A DNA stretch of 64,000 nt from an uncultured Atopobium sp. (GTDB lineage: Bacteria > Actinomycetota > Coriobacteriia > Coriobacteriales > Atopobiaceae), in the NCBI GenBank assembly GCA_937997345.1, contig CALKTD010000012.1, forward strand, positions 1 to 64,000. The letters are read 5' to 3'. How positions within the stretch are numbered: position 1 is the first letter of the stretch; each line of letters starts with the position of its first letter. Positions 54,217 through 63,186 of this stretch are shown one piece after another. A model generated the notes under the pieces. That model saw only the letters and a program-made list of their open reading frames with translations, was not told the origin of the DNA and searched no databases. The position numbers were made by a program, and so were the translations under genes.

Positions 54217-54839
54217 CGTCCTTGACGCTCTAGCTCTTCTGCAAGCTTGTGTACTGACTGTTTTAGAGCAGTCTTGTCTTCAGCTAGGATATCGTTTTTG
54301 TTGAAGATGCCATTAGCAGTTCCAACATAGGCGTATCCACCAGCAAATACTTCAGCAATAGTATCTGTTGTAACGCCACCAACCGCCATAAGCGGTACGT
54401 TTCCTAAAGGCTCGCATACCTTTTTGGCGTATCCATAACTAACTTCATTTGCGGGGAATACTTTGACAATATCTGCACCAAGAGCAAATGCATGAGAAAT
54501 CTCTGTTGGCGAAAACGCTCCCGGAACACTCAAAATCTCATGCTCTTTGCAGTAGTCAAACATCTCTTCAGAGAACAGCGTTGGAGCTAAAACAAACGTG
54601 GCGCCAGCTTTATGAGCCGTCCGCAGATCTTCAAGAGTAAGTACGGTACCAGCGCCAATATTGATATCAGAGCTATATTCACTGGACAGCTTCTGAATTA
54701 ACGAGGCAGCTTCTGGAGTGTTCATGGTTACTTCAACGTTATGTACAGGAGAATCAACAAGAACCTCAACGACAGCTTTAACCTGATTGTACGTATAACC
54801 ACGTAAAACCTGAGTTACGGCACTAAAAGGTTTATTCAC
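54213..54839 (-). CDS. eda: KDPG/KHG aldolase
   Basis: Class I aldolase splitting 2-keto-3-deoxy-6-phosphogluconate to pyruvate and glyceraldehyde 3-phosphate (also 4-hydroxy-2-oxoglutarate). The 208-residue product has VEVTMNTPEAASLIQKL, IGAGTVLTLEDLRTAHKAGA, the Schiff-base Lys in DIVKVFPANEVSYGYA, and MAVGGVTTDTIAEVFAGGYA. GTG start with AAGGAGG. It lies alone and antisense between aroB and aroA, converging with aroB and diverging from aroA, so it probably entered later. No edd or hexuronate genes are adjacent. Confidence 0.92.
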   Translation of the reverse strand: MNKPFSAVTQVLRGYTYNQVKAVVEVLVDSPVHNVEVTMNTPEAASLIQKLSSEYSSDINIGAGTVLTLEDLRTAHKAGATFVLAPTLFSEEMFDYCKEHEILSVPGAFSPTEISHAFALGADIVKVFPANEVSYGYAKKVCEPLGNVPLMAVGGVTTDTIAEVFAGGYAYVGTANGIFNKNDILAEDKTALKQSVHKLAEELERQGR

Positions 54840-54941
54840 TTGCTTCCTCCTTTAATCTTCAAACAATTTTAACCATATCCTTCTCTGACACTCAACTGCG
54901 GTATTCTTACATCAAGCAATTAGTTATGGAGCGTGTGAAAA

Positions 54942-56222
54942 ATGGATGTTTCAATAACTCCTCATGATTTATTTGGAACGGTAGAAGCCATCCCGTCAAA
55001 ATCATGCGCTCATCGCGCTCTCATCTGCGCTTCATTTGCAAACGGCACTACCAACATTACCTGTCCTTACATCTCAGAGGACATTCAAGTAACTGTTGAT
55101 TGTCTTAAAGCTTTAGGCACCACTATCGCTAGAACCAAACAGGGATTTAGAGTTGTCCCTGCAAAAGAGCAAAATCGCCCTCAAAACGTGCAGTTTAACT
55201 GCAAAGAATCTGGCACCACGCTCAGGTTTTTACTCCCCCTTCTGGGCGCGCTAAACGTAAACGCCACAATTACTGCAGAAGGAAGACTCTTTTCTCGACC
55301 TCTAGAACCGCTTGTCTCAGAACTCTCTGCCCATGGTATGTCTTTTAGCTGGCAAGACGAGAAGACCCTTGAGGTTTCAGGCAAACTTATTGGCGGTTTA
55401 TTTGAGCTACCAGGAGATATTTCATCTCAATTTATTTCTGGACTTTTGCTGTCATTGCCTTTGTTAAACGAATCTTCAACACTACAGATTACAGGGTCCA
55501 TCCAGTCAAAAGACTATCTGGCTATCACAGAGCACGTATTGAAAGACTTTGGCGTTACTACTGTATTTGATACAAAGAATGCCACCTATACCATTGAACC
55601 TCAACACTACGTTTGTCCAGGCGTTTATTCAATCGAAGGAGATTGGTCAAACGCTGCGCCATGGCTTGCCGTAGGTGCAATTGGGCAAGGCGTAGAGGTC
55701 ACAGGACTCTCCATGCAAAGTGTCCAGGGAGACAGAGCTATCTTGGCCGCATTATCGCTTGTGGGCGCACGTGTTTCTCGCCAGCAAAAAGGTGCAGCTT
55801 GTATGATGGATCACCTGCGGCCGTTTACCATTTCTGTCTCTGAGGTGTGCGATCTTGCTCCAGTACTTGCTGCATTAGCTGCGTTTATCCCTGGAACAAG
55901 TAGGCTTACCAATATTCAGCGCCTTCGTCTTAAAGAGTCCGACCGCGTTCAAAGTATCTGCAGCGTACTTAGGGCATTTGGTGTGACCGTTGAGCTCTCT
56001 GAAGATCAAACGGAGCTTATTATCACGGGAGGAAAACAGCCCGTCAGCTGCATTGTGGACTCGTGTAATGATCATCGTATGGTGATGATGGCAACTATTT
56101 TGGCTTCGTATGCAACGGGTCCTGTCATAATCACCCATGCCGAGGCAATCAATAAGTCGTATCCGCTCTTCTTTGAGCACTTTAAGCAGCTCGGTGGTGT
56201 CTGCCGCAGTATGGAGGCATAA
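54942..56222 (+). CDS. aroA: 3-phosphoshikimate 1-carboxyvinyltransferase (EPSP synthase)
   Basis: Joins PEP to shikimate 3-phosphate; the target of glyphosate. The 426-residue product has the start AIPSKSCAHRALICASFANG (Lys and Arg of the active site), CKESGTTLRFLLPLLGALNV, GDISSQFISGLLLSLPLL, LRLKESDRVQSICSVLRAFG and DSCNDHRMVMM. A conventional start; GGAG is ten bases upstream. It is followed without a gap by aroC. Confidence 0.95.
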   Translation: MDVSITPHDLFGTVEAIPSKSCAHRALICASFANGTTNITCPYISEDIQVTVDCLKALGTTIARTKQGFRVVPAKEQNRPQNVQFNCKESGTTLRFLLPLLGALNVNATITAEGRLFSRPLEPLVSELSAHGMSFSWQDEKTLEVSGKLIGGLFELPGDISSQFISGLLLSLPLLNESSTLQITGSIQSKDYLAITEHVLKDFGVTTVFDTKNATYTIEPQHYVCPGVYSIEGDWSNAAPWLAVGAIGQGVEVTGLSMQSVQGDRAILAALSLVGARVSRQQKGAACMMDHLRPFTISVSEVCDLAPVLAALAAFIPGTSRLTNIQRLRLKESDRVQSICSVLRAFGVTVELSEDQTELIITGGKQPVSCIVDSCNDHRMVMMATILASYATGPVIITHAEAINKSYPLFFEHFKQLGGVCRSMEA

Positions 56223-57365
56223 ATGATGACCTCAACTTTTGGGACAACAGTAAAAGTATCTATTTTTGGCGAGTCTCATGCTCCAAAAATCGGCTGCACC
56301 ATTAAAGGTTTACCTGCTGGTTTTGCCGTTGACTTAGCAGCTCTCAAGACATTCCTTCAAAGAAGATCTCCATCGCATCCATGGGATACTCCGCGTAAAG
56401 AGGCTGACAATCCACAGTTTATCTCTGGAATTTCAGCTGAGGGCATTCTAGATGGCTTCCCGCTTACCGTGGAGCTGCCTAACACCAACGTTCGCCCACA
56501 AGATTATGCTGCCACAAACCTTATTCCTCGGCCAGGACATGCTGATTTCTCTGCCTGGGTAAAATGGGGAGACTCGTACAAGCAAACGGGCGGAGGACAT
56601 TTTTCCGCCCGCCTCACCGCTCCTCTGTGCATTGCAGGAGGAATAGCGCTCCAGATTTTGCGAGCTCAGGGCATAACTATTGCAGCTCACGTTCTCAAAA
56701 TAAAGGACGTCAACGATACTCCTCTTGAGCTCGTAGACAACTCACTTGAGGCCAACAAACTACTTGCTCACCAAATGGATCAGCTGCTCCAAGCTGATCC
56801 TCAAGCGCTTCCTTTCCTTGATGCTCAAGCTGGCAAGAAAACCCGCGCACTCCTTACGCAGCTGCGCTCAGAGAAAAATACCGTTGGCGGCATCATAGAA
56901 TGTGCGGCAACGGGTGTTCCCGCAGGTATTGGGTGTCCTCATTTCCATGGGCTTGAAAATGCCATCTCTGCTGCAGTCTTTGGCGTTCCCGCTGTTAAAG
57001 CCATAGAATTTGGTAGCGGCATGAATGTTGCAAATTTTCTTGGCTCTGAGAATAACGATGCTTACGAGGTGCGTAACGGCTCCGTTGTGCCAACCACCAA
57101 TCATGCTGGAGGTATTCTGGGCGGTATTTCAACAGGCGCTCCCATCTGGTTTAGATGTGCGTTAAAACCTATCTCGAGCATTGGCCTACCACAGAACTCG
57201 GTAAACCTTCAAACTATGGAACCAGAGCAGCTTATTGTTCAAGGCAGGCATGATGTAACTGCGGTTTTGCGCGCTGTTCCCTGCGTTGAAAGCGCTTTTG
57301 CGCTAGCTCTTCTCGACACCTTGTATTCCTGGCCCTCTGAGCAGAACGGATATAACAATGACTAA
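56223..57365 (+). CDS. aroC: Chorismate synthase
   Basis: Last common step to chorismate, needing reduced FMN. The 380-residue product has STFGTTVKVSIFGESHAPKI, RPGHADFSAWVKWG, GGHFSARLTAPLCIAGGIA and the C-terminal GRHDVTAVLRAVPCVE. Some conserved arginines of the usual GRSSAR signature appear here as GGHFSAR. The ATG directly follows the aroA stop with GGAGG; a second ATG follows at once. Confidence 0.93.
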   Translation: MMTSTFGTTVKVSIFGESHAPKIGCTIKGLPAGFAVDLAALKTFLQRRSPSHPWDTPRKEADNPQFISGISAEGILDGFPLTVELPNTNVRPQDYAATNLIPRPGHADFSAWVKWGDSYKQTGGGHFSARLTAPLCIAGGIALQILRAQGITIAAHVLKIKDVNDTPLELVDNSLEANKLLAHQMDQLLQADPQALPFLDAQAGKKTRALLTQLRSEKNTVGGIIECAATGVPAGIGCPHFHGLENAISAAVFGVPAVKAIEFGSGMNVANFLGSENNDAYEVRNGSVVPTTNHAGGILGGISTGAPIWFRCALKPISSIGLPQNSVNLQTMEPEQLIVQGRHDVTAVLRAVPCVESAFALALLDTLYSWPSEQNGYNND

Positions 57366-57630
57366 TCAACTAGAAACGCTTCGCCAGGAAATCGATTCAA
57401 TTGATGCACAAATCTTTGACCTCTTTGAGCAAAGGATTGCGGTTGCCAAACAAATTGGTGCTTACAAAAAAGAGCAGAACCTCGCTGTTCTTGATTCCTC
57501 AAGAGAAGATGCCAAAAAAGACCAGATTAAAGCCACTGTTTCTAATAAACTTGAACCGTATGCTTTAGAGTTGCTTGAGGTTTTGATGAACGCCGCAAAG
57601 GCAGTTCAGGAGACACCTCGTGAGCTCTAA
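57358..57630 (+). CDS. Chorismate mutase, AroQ-fold, monofunctional
   Basis: Converts chorismate to prephenate for Phe and Tyr. The 90-residue helical domain has LRQEIDSIDAQIFDLFEQR, RIAVAKQIGAYKKEQN and the DSSREDAKKDQI region, like the N-terminal mutase domain of PheA/TyrA proteins but alone. It overlaps the aroC end by eight bases and the next gene by eleven, so the genes are translationally coupled. Confidence 0.9.
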   Translation: MTNQLETLRQEIDSIDAQIFDLFEQRIAVAKQIGAYKKEQNLAVLDSSREDAKKDQIKATVSNKLEPYALELLEVLMNAAKAVQETPREL

Positions 57631-58924
57631 AACTGTACAGCAAGGTTCAAGTAACCCTACAGCCCCTCTTGCTCCTTACGGCCTTATTGGCGAGAAACTC
57701 TCTCATAGTTGGTCAGCAGCAATTCATGAAAGGTTGGGGTCATTTCCCTACCAGCTTCATGAGCTTTCTGCTTCTGAGCTGAAGGGTTTTCTCAAAAACC
57801 AACCATGGCAGGGCTTGAACGTTACTATCCCCTACAAAAAGGATGCCTACGCTCTTGCGGACTCATCTTCTGAGGATGCACAAGCTGTAGGAGCGGCAAA
57901 TACCCTGGTAAAAGATGCTAATGGTTTTATAGCAGCAGACAACACCGATGTATATGGCTTTGAGTATCTGGTAAAAAGCCTCAAGGTCAACTTGAGCCAT
58001 AAAAAGGCAATTGTTTTAGGAGCCTTTGGTGGCGCTGGTCAGGCAATTTGCTATGCGCTCAAAAAAGGTGGTGCATATGTTGTAGGAGTCTCCAGGAACA
58101 CTCACGAAAATTCTTCATATGTAGACTGCGCAATCACGTATGACAAGCTTAAATCACACTGTGACGCTGATCTTCTTGTCAATGCAACGCCAGTAGGAAT
58201 GTTTCCACATGCTGGTGTTTCTCCTCTTTCAAAAGAGGAACTTGCTGCTTTTACTTCCCTCCAATGCGTGATTGATCTTATCTATAATCCGCTGCGCTCT
58301 CAGCTTCTTTTAGACGCAGAAAGTCTTGGAATACTCAATGCAAATGGTTTAAAAATGCTGGTGGCTCAAGCAGCTAGAGCAAGTTCGCTGTTTCTAGGCA
58401 CAGATGTATCAGACTCTCAGATAGAAAACATCTCACGTGAGCTTCATGCTTCAAAAGAAAACATTGCACTTATTGGAATGCCGGGAGTTGGAAAGACCTC
58501 TACGGGAGAAGCCCTAGCAAAAATCCTGAATCATCCCTGGATAGACACTGATTTTCTCATCAAGCAGAAAGCTCACTGCGAGGCGGCAACCTACCTACAA
58601 ACGCACGATGAAGCAGCATTTAGGCGTCTAGAACATGAAATAATTCAAGAGATTTCCAGCATGAGTGGTGCGGTAATCTCTTGTGGAGGTGGCGTAGTTG
58701 TCACACCTTCAAACTACCAGCTCCTCCGTCAAAATGGAAAGCTTGTCTACCTTACGCGCCCGCTTGAAGACCTGGTTATTGTCGGCAGACCTCTTTCAGA
58801 ACGTATGGGTGTTCAGAATCTTGCTGCAGTACGTATACCGCTCTACGAAGCATGGGCTGACGTAACCTTTTCTTGTCTCGGTAGTCCAGACGCAGATGCC
58901 AAGGGTCTTCTCGACACGCTTTAA
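57620..58924 (+). CDS. Fused shikimate dehydrogenase - shikimate kinase
   Basis: One 434-residue chain holds two consecutive activities. AroE half (about 15-275): YGLIGEKLSHSWSAAIHERL, NVTIPYKKDAY (catalytic Lys), NTDVYGFEYL (Asp), LGAFGGAGQAICYAL for NADP, LVNATPVGM. AroK half (about 285-430): P-loop IGMPGVGKTSTGEALA, DTDFLI, FRRLEHE, SCGGGVVV and RPLSERMG. GTG start with AGGAG inside the mutase gene. Fusion would channel dehydroshikimate to shikimate 3-phosphate. Confidence 0.94.
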   Translation: MSSKTVQQGSSNPTAPLAPYGLIGEKLSHSWSAAIHERLGSFPYQLHELSASELKGFLKNQPWQGLNVTIPYKKDAYALADSSSEDAQAVGAANTLVKDANGFIAADNTDVYGFEYLVKSLKVNLSHKKAIVLGAFGGAGQAICYALKKGGAYVVGVSRNTHENSSYVDCAITYDKLKSHCDADLLVNATPVGMFPHAGVSPLSKEELAAFTSLQCVIDLIYNPLRSQLLLDAESLGILNANGLKMLVAQAARASSLFLGTDVSDSQIENISRELHASKENIALIGMPGVGKTSTGEALAKILNHPWIDTDFLIKQKAHCEAATYLQTHDEAAFRRLEHEIIQEISSMSGAVISCGGGVVVTPSNYQLLRQNGKLVYLTRPLEDLVIVGRPLSERMGVQNLAAVRIPLYEAWADVTFSCLGSPDADAKGLLDTL

Positions 58925-59007
58925 GCATAACAGTAAGCGTTCGCAGTTATTTTTTAACCGTTCACCGGACGGACAAGAGACGTGTCATTTTGGCACGTTA
59001 AAGCCCC

Positions 59008-59083
59008 TATACTTATGCCTCGTAAGTGTGTATTCATATAACTACAAGGATGTTAGGTCTAATCAAACAGTTAAGTGTTTGAT
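59008..59083 (+). promoter_or_regulatory. Leader of the EIIB-aroQ gene: TATACT element and hairpin
   Basis: TATACT at 59008-59013 (no convincing -35) is followed by a perfect 8-6-8 inverted repeat ATCAAACA/TGTTTGAT (59062-59083), 27 bases before the ATG. The gap from aroE-aroK (186 bases) and a weak stem ACGTGTC/GGCACGT at 58980-58998 suggest separate control from the rest of the aro cluster. It does not resemble the RAT sequence of BglG-type antiterminators. Confidence 0.45.
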
Positions 59084-59110
59084 ATTCGGTCGTATTTGGG
59101 GAGATATCCG

Positions 59111-60001
59111 ATGGATAGCAATGCTATTGCTCACGAGATCCTAAATGCAATAGGCGGCTCAAAAAACTTAACTCACAACGAAGTATGCATGACACGACTT
59201 CGCCTTTCCATCAATGATATGACGCTTATAGACCATGAACAGCTGGCCACAGCCACTGGTGTTCTTGGTATTGTAGGAAAAGGCGCCAACGGACTTGAGG
59301 TAGTCTTTGGCCCCAATCTTGTGCGTCAAGTAAATGATGCCCTTAATCACATTTTGGGTGAGCCAGAAAAGACTTTTTGTTCGTTAGATGAGAAGCGAGC
59401 AGATCTTCCCACTCAGCACAACGAAGAGGTGGATGAGCTAATTTCTTTGCTTGCTCAAAAAAATACCCTTGATCAAGACGAAGAAGACTTTGACAGCCTT
59501 GCCTCTGACTTAGACGCAGACTACTTTGAAGACAACTATGAGGATGACCTTGACGGTCCTCGCCTACTCATAATCAACGGACCAAACATCAACATGCTGG
59601 GCATTCGTGAGCCAGAGGTTTATGGAAAAGCTGACTACAGAACCCTTATAGAGACTTGTAAGGAAGAAGCCCTCTCTCAAGGTTTCTCTGATTGTGTGTG
59701 TTATCAATCAAACCATGAGGGTGATCTAGTTGATGCGATCCAGGACGCTCTGGGCAGCTATGACGGCATTATCATCAATCCTGCCGCCTATACGCACACC
59801 TCAGTTGCCCTACTCGACGCGGCACTAGCCGTGCAAATTCCCATGATTGAGGTGCATCTTACTGACATCTCTACCAGAGAAGACTTTAGGCACATTTCTT
59901 ACATAAAAGATGCCTGCTTTGCTACAGTTGCTGGAAAAGGAATTGACAGCTACAGAGAAGCAATCCAACTGATGGCGGTTCATCTCAAAGATGAAGCATA
60001 G
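59111..60001 (+). CDS. aroQ: PTS EIIB domain fused to type II 3-dehydroquinate dehydratase
   Basis: A 296-residue fusion. Residues 1-85 are a glucose-family EIIB domain: AIGGSKNLTHNEVCMTRLRL with the phospho-acceptor Cys26, then a GIVGKGANGLEVVFGP end. Residues 86-148 are an acidic, probably flexible linker. From 150 on it is AroQ: LLIINGPNINMLGIREPEVY with Arg166 and catalytic Tyr171, YQSNHEGDLVDAIQ, INPAAYTHTSVALLDAAL and IEVHLTDISTREDFRHISY, all intact. It makes 3-dehydroshikimate between the AroB and AroE steps. ATG 59111 with GGGGAG is chosen; 12 more open codons upstream cover the leader hairpin. The EIIB part could let PTS phosphorylation state act on shikimate flux. Confidence 0.92.
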   Translation: MDSNAIAHEILNAIGGSKNLTHNEVCMTRLRLSINDMTLIDHEQLATATGVLGIVGKGANGLEVVFGPNLVRQVNDALNHILGEPEKTFCSLDEKRADLPTQHNEEVDELISLLAQKNTLDQDEEDFDSLASDLDADYFEDNYEDDLDGPRLLIINGPNINMLGIREPEVYGKADYRTLIETCKEEALSQGFSDCVCYQSNHEGDLVDAIQDALGSYDGIIINPAAYTHTSVALLDAALAVQIPMIEVHLTDISTREDFRHISYIKDACFATVAGKGIDSYREAIQLMAVHLKDEA

Positions 60002-60066
60002 CCAGTTGCTTATAGCCACTTGGCGAGAAACACAAACCTGCTGTAATGCTAAGTTGCAGCAGGTTT

Positions 60067-60648
60067 TTATAAACACGTAAGTACATCTGACTCGGTTATC
60101 ACCATATCTACGGCAACATCAAATGCTGTATGAGGAAGCATTTCTTGGCTCAAATTTTGCTGGTAAGCAAGACAAATTTTCTTGCCAGAGTACGTAGACA
60201 AGAACCGGTCATAAAAACCAGCACCATAACCCAAGCGATAGCCCTTTGTATCAACAAGAAGCGCTGGAACAATGCAAATCGAAGCGTCCATCTGCTTTTC
60301 TGCTAAAGCCGGTAATTCTTTTGGTGGTTCAAGTAGACCAAAAGGAGCAGCAATAAGTTGATCTAAAGAAGTAATAGCTACAAACTCTAAACAATGTCCA
60401 GGTAGACAACGAGGCACTGCAACCGTTTTCCCATCGCGTAGAGCGCTCTCAATAAACATCCTGGTAGAAACTTCAGATGAGACCGAAACATACGTTAAAA
60501 CAGTAGTTGTTTCTGCATATTCAGAGGTTTTAAGAAGTTTCTGAGTAATGCGATCATCAAGCACGGACCTCTCTTGCTCAGAAAGAACTTCTCTTGCTGC
60601 TAGACGTTCTTCTCGCAAACGTTGTTTTTCTAATGCCGCAGTATCCAT
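60067..60648 (-). CDS. 5-formyltetrahydrofolate cyclo-ligase
   Basis: Converts 5-formyl-THF to 5,10-methenyl-THF with ATP. The 193-residue product begins LEKQRLREERLAAREVLSEQ, with VAVPRCLPGHCLEF, the PxxxLLVDTKGYRLGYGAGFYDRFL block (catalytic and ATP site) and YQQNL. GGGGAGG precedes the ATG. It ends convergently to the EIIB-aroQ gene, with one GGCGAGAA word (60022-60029) in the gap. Confidence 0.93.
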   Translation of the reverse strand: MDTAALEKQRLREERLAAREVLSEQERSVLDDRITQKLLKTSEYAETTTVLTYVSVSSEVSTRMFIESALRDGKTVAVPRCLPGHCLEFVAITSLDQLIAAPFGLLEPPKELPALAEKQMDASICIVPALLVDTKGYRLGYGAGFYDRFLSTYSGKKICLAYQQNLSQEMLPHTAFDVAVDMVITESDVLTCL

Positions 60649-61022
60649 AAAGCCTCCCCTCTAACTAAGAATAACAACATTTTTGTGGACATTTGGAGAA
60701 GAAACAGACACCTGTCGCAATAAATGTGAGTAATTCTCAACAATTTTTATATAGCTTTCTTTTTAGCAAATTCCTGACCTGCGCAAATGTAAACCGTTTC
60801 TAACTTGTCAAAATATTGCGTATTTGTCGCTTGTTTGGCACTACATATTGAGTAAAGTTAGAGGTCGCAACTAATATTTGACGTCATTTGTCCAAAGACA
60901 TACCTGCCGTCAAAATTAGTCTTAAGATAGTTATTTTGTAAACTGCTGAGCGGCCATGCTCCACTCAACACGCTCAGCATGAACGCGGACATATACATTG
61001 TCCGTGTAAAAAGGAGTGTGTT
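60649..61022. promoter_or_regulatory. Divergent control region between the folate gene and pflB
   Basis: This 374-base region has no gene. It is A/T-rich with several promoter-like pairs, for example TTGTTT / TAAAGT around 60830-60860, and the 8-base palindrome TGACGTCA near 60880. Nearest pflB are two hairpins: TGCTGAGCG/CGCTCAGCA (60944-60979) and ACGCGGACA/TGTCCGTGT (60983-61007, one wobble), the second ending just before AAAGGAG. No FNR or Rex box of standard form was found. Confidence 0.5.
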
Positions 61023-63179
61023 ATGCAGGAAACACCAGCACAGGAGGCTTGGGACGGCTTTGTCGGTGGCAACTGGCAAAGAGCTGTTGATGTCCGAGAC
61101 TTCATTCAGAAGAATTACACCCCTTATGACGGTGATGATTCCTTCCTCGCTGGTCCAACTGAGGCTACTACAAAGCTTTGGGCGGATGTTATGGATCTCT
61201 TTGCACAAGAGACCGCAAACGGTGGCGTACTTGATATGGATACCAAGCAGGTTTCCACTATCACCTCCCACGAGGCTGGCTACATTGACAAACCACTTGA
61301 GCAGATTGTTGGTCTCCAGACTGACAAGCCCCTCAAGCGCGCTCTGATGGTAGACGGCGGCGTTCGTATGGCAATGGCTGCATGCAAAGCCTACGGTTAT
61401 GAAGTTGACCCAGAGATTGTTGACTTCTACACTTATCGTCGTAAGACTCACAACGCTGGTGTTTTTGATGTCTACACCGAGGACATGCGCAAATGCCGTC
61501 ACTCCCATATCATTACCGGTCTGCCTGACGCATATGGCCGTGGCCGCATCATCGGCGATTATCGTCGTGTTGCTCTCTATGGTGTTGACGCTCTTATCAC
61601 TGATAAGACAAATCAGAAAAACGGTACCGGCTCCATCATGGACGAGAAGACCATTCGTCATCGTGAGGAGCTCTCCGAGCAGATTCGTGCCCTTAAAGAA
61701 CTTAAGCAGCTTGGTGAGATTTACGGTTTTGATTTGAGCCGTCCTGCAGAGAACTTCAAAGAGGCTGTTCAGTGGCTCTACCTGGGCTACCTTGCTGCTG
61801 TAAAAGAGCAGAATGGCGCTGCAATGTCCATTGGTCGTAACACCACCTTCCTGGACATCTATGCAGAGCGCGATCTTGCTCGTGGCACCTTCACTGAGTC
61901 AGAGATTCAGGAGATTGTTGACCACCTGGTTATGAAGCTTCGTATGGTCAAGTTTGCTCGTACTCCTGAGTACAACGAGCTCTTCTCCGGAGACCCTCAG
62001 TGGGTCACTGAGTCCATTGGTGGTATTGGAGTTGATGGCCGCTCTATGGTTACCAAGTCCTGCTTCCGCTGGCTTCACACCCTTGAGAACATGGGTACCA
62101 GCCCAGAGCCTAACCTGACCGTTCTGTGGTCTACTAAGCTTCCAGAGGGCTTCAAGCGCTACTGTGCAAAGATTTCTATTACCACTAGTTCCATTCAGTA
62201 TGAAAATGACGATCTTATGCGTGTCTATCATGGCGATGACTACGCAATTGCTTGCTGCGTAAGCTCCATGCGCGTTGGTAAAGAGATGCAGTTCTTTGGT
62301 GCCCGTGCAAACCTTGCTAAATGCCTGCTTTACGCAATCAATGGTGGCCGTGACGAGAAGACCGGTGAGCAGATTGGTCCTAAGTACCGTGCCGTTGAGG
62401 GCGAGTACCTTGATTACGACGACGTCTTCTCCAAGTACCTGGACATGATGCGCTGGCTTGCAGGCGTTTATGTCAACGCTCTTAATGCAATCCACTACAT
62501 GCACGATAAGTACAGCTACGAGCGCATCCAGATGGCTCTGCACGATGAGCACGTTCATCGTTGGTTTGCAACAGGTATTGCAGGCCTTTCTGTTGTTGCC
62601 GACTCCCTCTCTGCAATCAAGTATGCAAAGGTAAGGGTTGTCCGCGATGAGACCGGCCTTGTTACCGATTACGTCACTGAGGGCGACTTCCCTAAGTATG
62701 GTAATGATGACGACCGCGTTGACACCATTGCTCATGACATTGTTGAAATCTTCATGAACATGATTCGCCAGAACCACACCTACCGCGATTCTGTCCCAAC
62801 CACTTCTATCCTGACTATTACCTCTAACGTTGTATATGGCAAGGCTACTGGTAACACTCCTGATGGCCGTCGTGCAGGCGTTCCTTTTGCTCCTGGTGCT
62901 AATCCAATGCACCACCGCGATACCCACGGCGCCGTTGCATCTCTAGCCTCCGTTGCTAAGCTTCCATTTAACGACGCACAGGACGGTATTTCCAATACCT
63001 TCTCAATCATTCCTAACGCTCTTGGTAAGGGTTCTGACGTCTACTTCCATGGCAGTGAGCTTGACCTTGAGCACATCGATTTCTCTGATATGAATCTTGA
63101 TATTCAGATTGAGAACAAGATTGATTGCGCCTGTGAGGCAGATCCATCCGCAGCTGAAGGTGCTGAGGATCGTAAATAA
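61023..63179 (+). CDS. pflB: Pyruvate formate-lyase large part, without glycyl-radical domain
   Basis: Anaerobic conversion of pyruvate and CoA to formate and acetyl-CoA. The 718-residue product follows PFL up to about residue 690, with the active-site pair Cys411-Cys412 in AIACCVSSMRVGKEMQFFGA and NTPDGRRAGVPFAPGANPMH. After NTFSIIPNALGKG it leaves the family sequence and ends in an acidic tail with two Cys (DCACEADPSAAEG). The C-terminal 70 residues with the radical glycine are absent and are encoded by the next gene. AAAGGAG precedes the ATG. Codon use is strongly biased, indicating high expression. Confidence 0.94.
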   Translation: MQETPAQEAWDGFVGGNWQRAVDVRDFIQKNYTPYDGDDSFLAGPTEATTKLWADVMDLFAQETANGGVLDMDTKQVSTITSHEAGYIDKPLEQIVGLQTDKPLKRALMVDGGVRMAMAACKAYGYEVDPEIVDFYTYRRKTHNAGVFDVYTEDMRKCRHSHIITGLPDAYGRGRIIGDYRRVALYGVDALITDKTNQKNGTGSIMDEKTIRHREELSEQIRALKELKQLGEIYGFDLSRPAENFKEAVQWLYLGYLAAVKEQNGAAMSIGRNTTFLDIYAERDLARGTFTESEIQEIVDHLVMKLRMVKFARTPEYNELFSGDPQWVTESIGGIGVDGRSMVTKSCFRWLHTLENMGTSPEPNLTVLWSTKLPEGFKRYCAKISITTSSIQYENDDLMRVYHGDDYAIACCVSSMRVGKEMQFFGARANLAKCLLYAINGGRDEKTGEQIGPKYRAVEGEYLDYDDVFSKYLDMMRWLAGVYVNALNAIHYMHDKYSYERIQMALHDEHVHRWFATGIAGLSVVADSLSAIKYAKVRVVRDETGLVTDYVTEGDFPKYGNDDDRVDTIAHDIVEIFMNMIRQNHTYRDSVPTTSILTITSNVVYGKATGNTPDGRRAGVPFAPGANPMHHRDTHGAVASLASVAKLPFNDAQDGISNTFSIIPNALGKGSDVYFHGSELDLEHIDFSDMNLDIQIENKIDCACEADPSAAEGAEDRK

Positions 63180-63186
63180 TAAGCCC

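Noticed and set aside
58925..59110. PTS antiterminator (RAT) target before the EIIB-aroQ gene
   Set aside because: The hairpin 59062-59083 is a simple palindrome, lacks the RAT consensus, and is not overlapped by a terminator.
60720..60745. CRP/FNR-type site (TGTGAG...CTCAACA) upstream of pflB
   Set aside because: The halves do not have the right spacing and only partly match; too weak to annotate.
61899..62927. Minus-strand open frame of 342 codons opposite pflB
   Set aside because: Shadow of a highly biased gene; no ribosome-binding site or recognisable domain.
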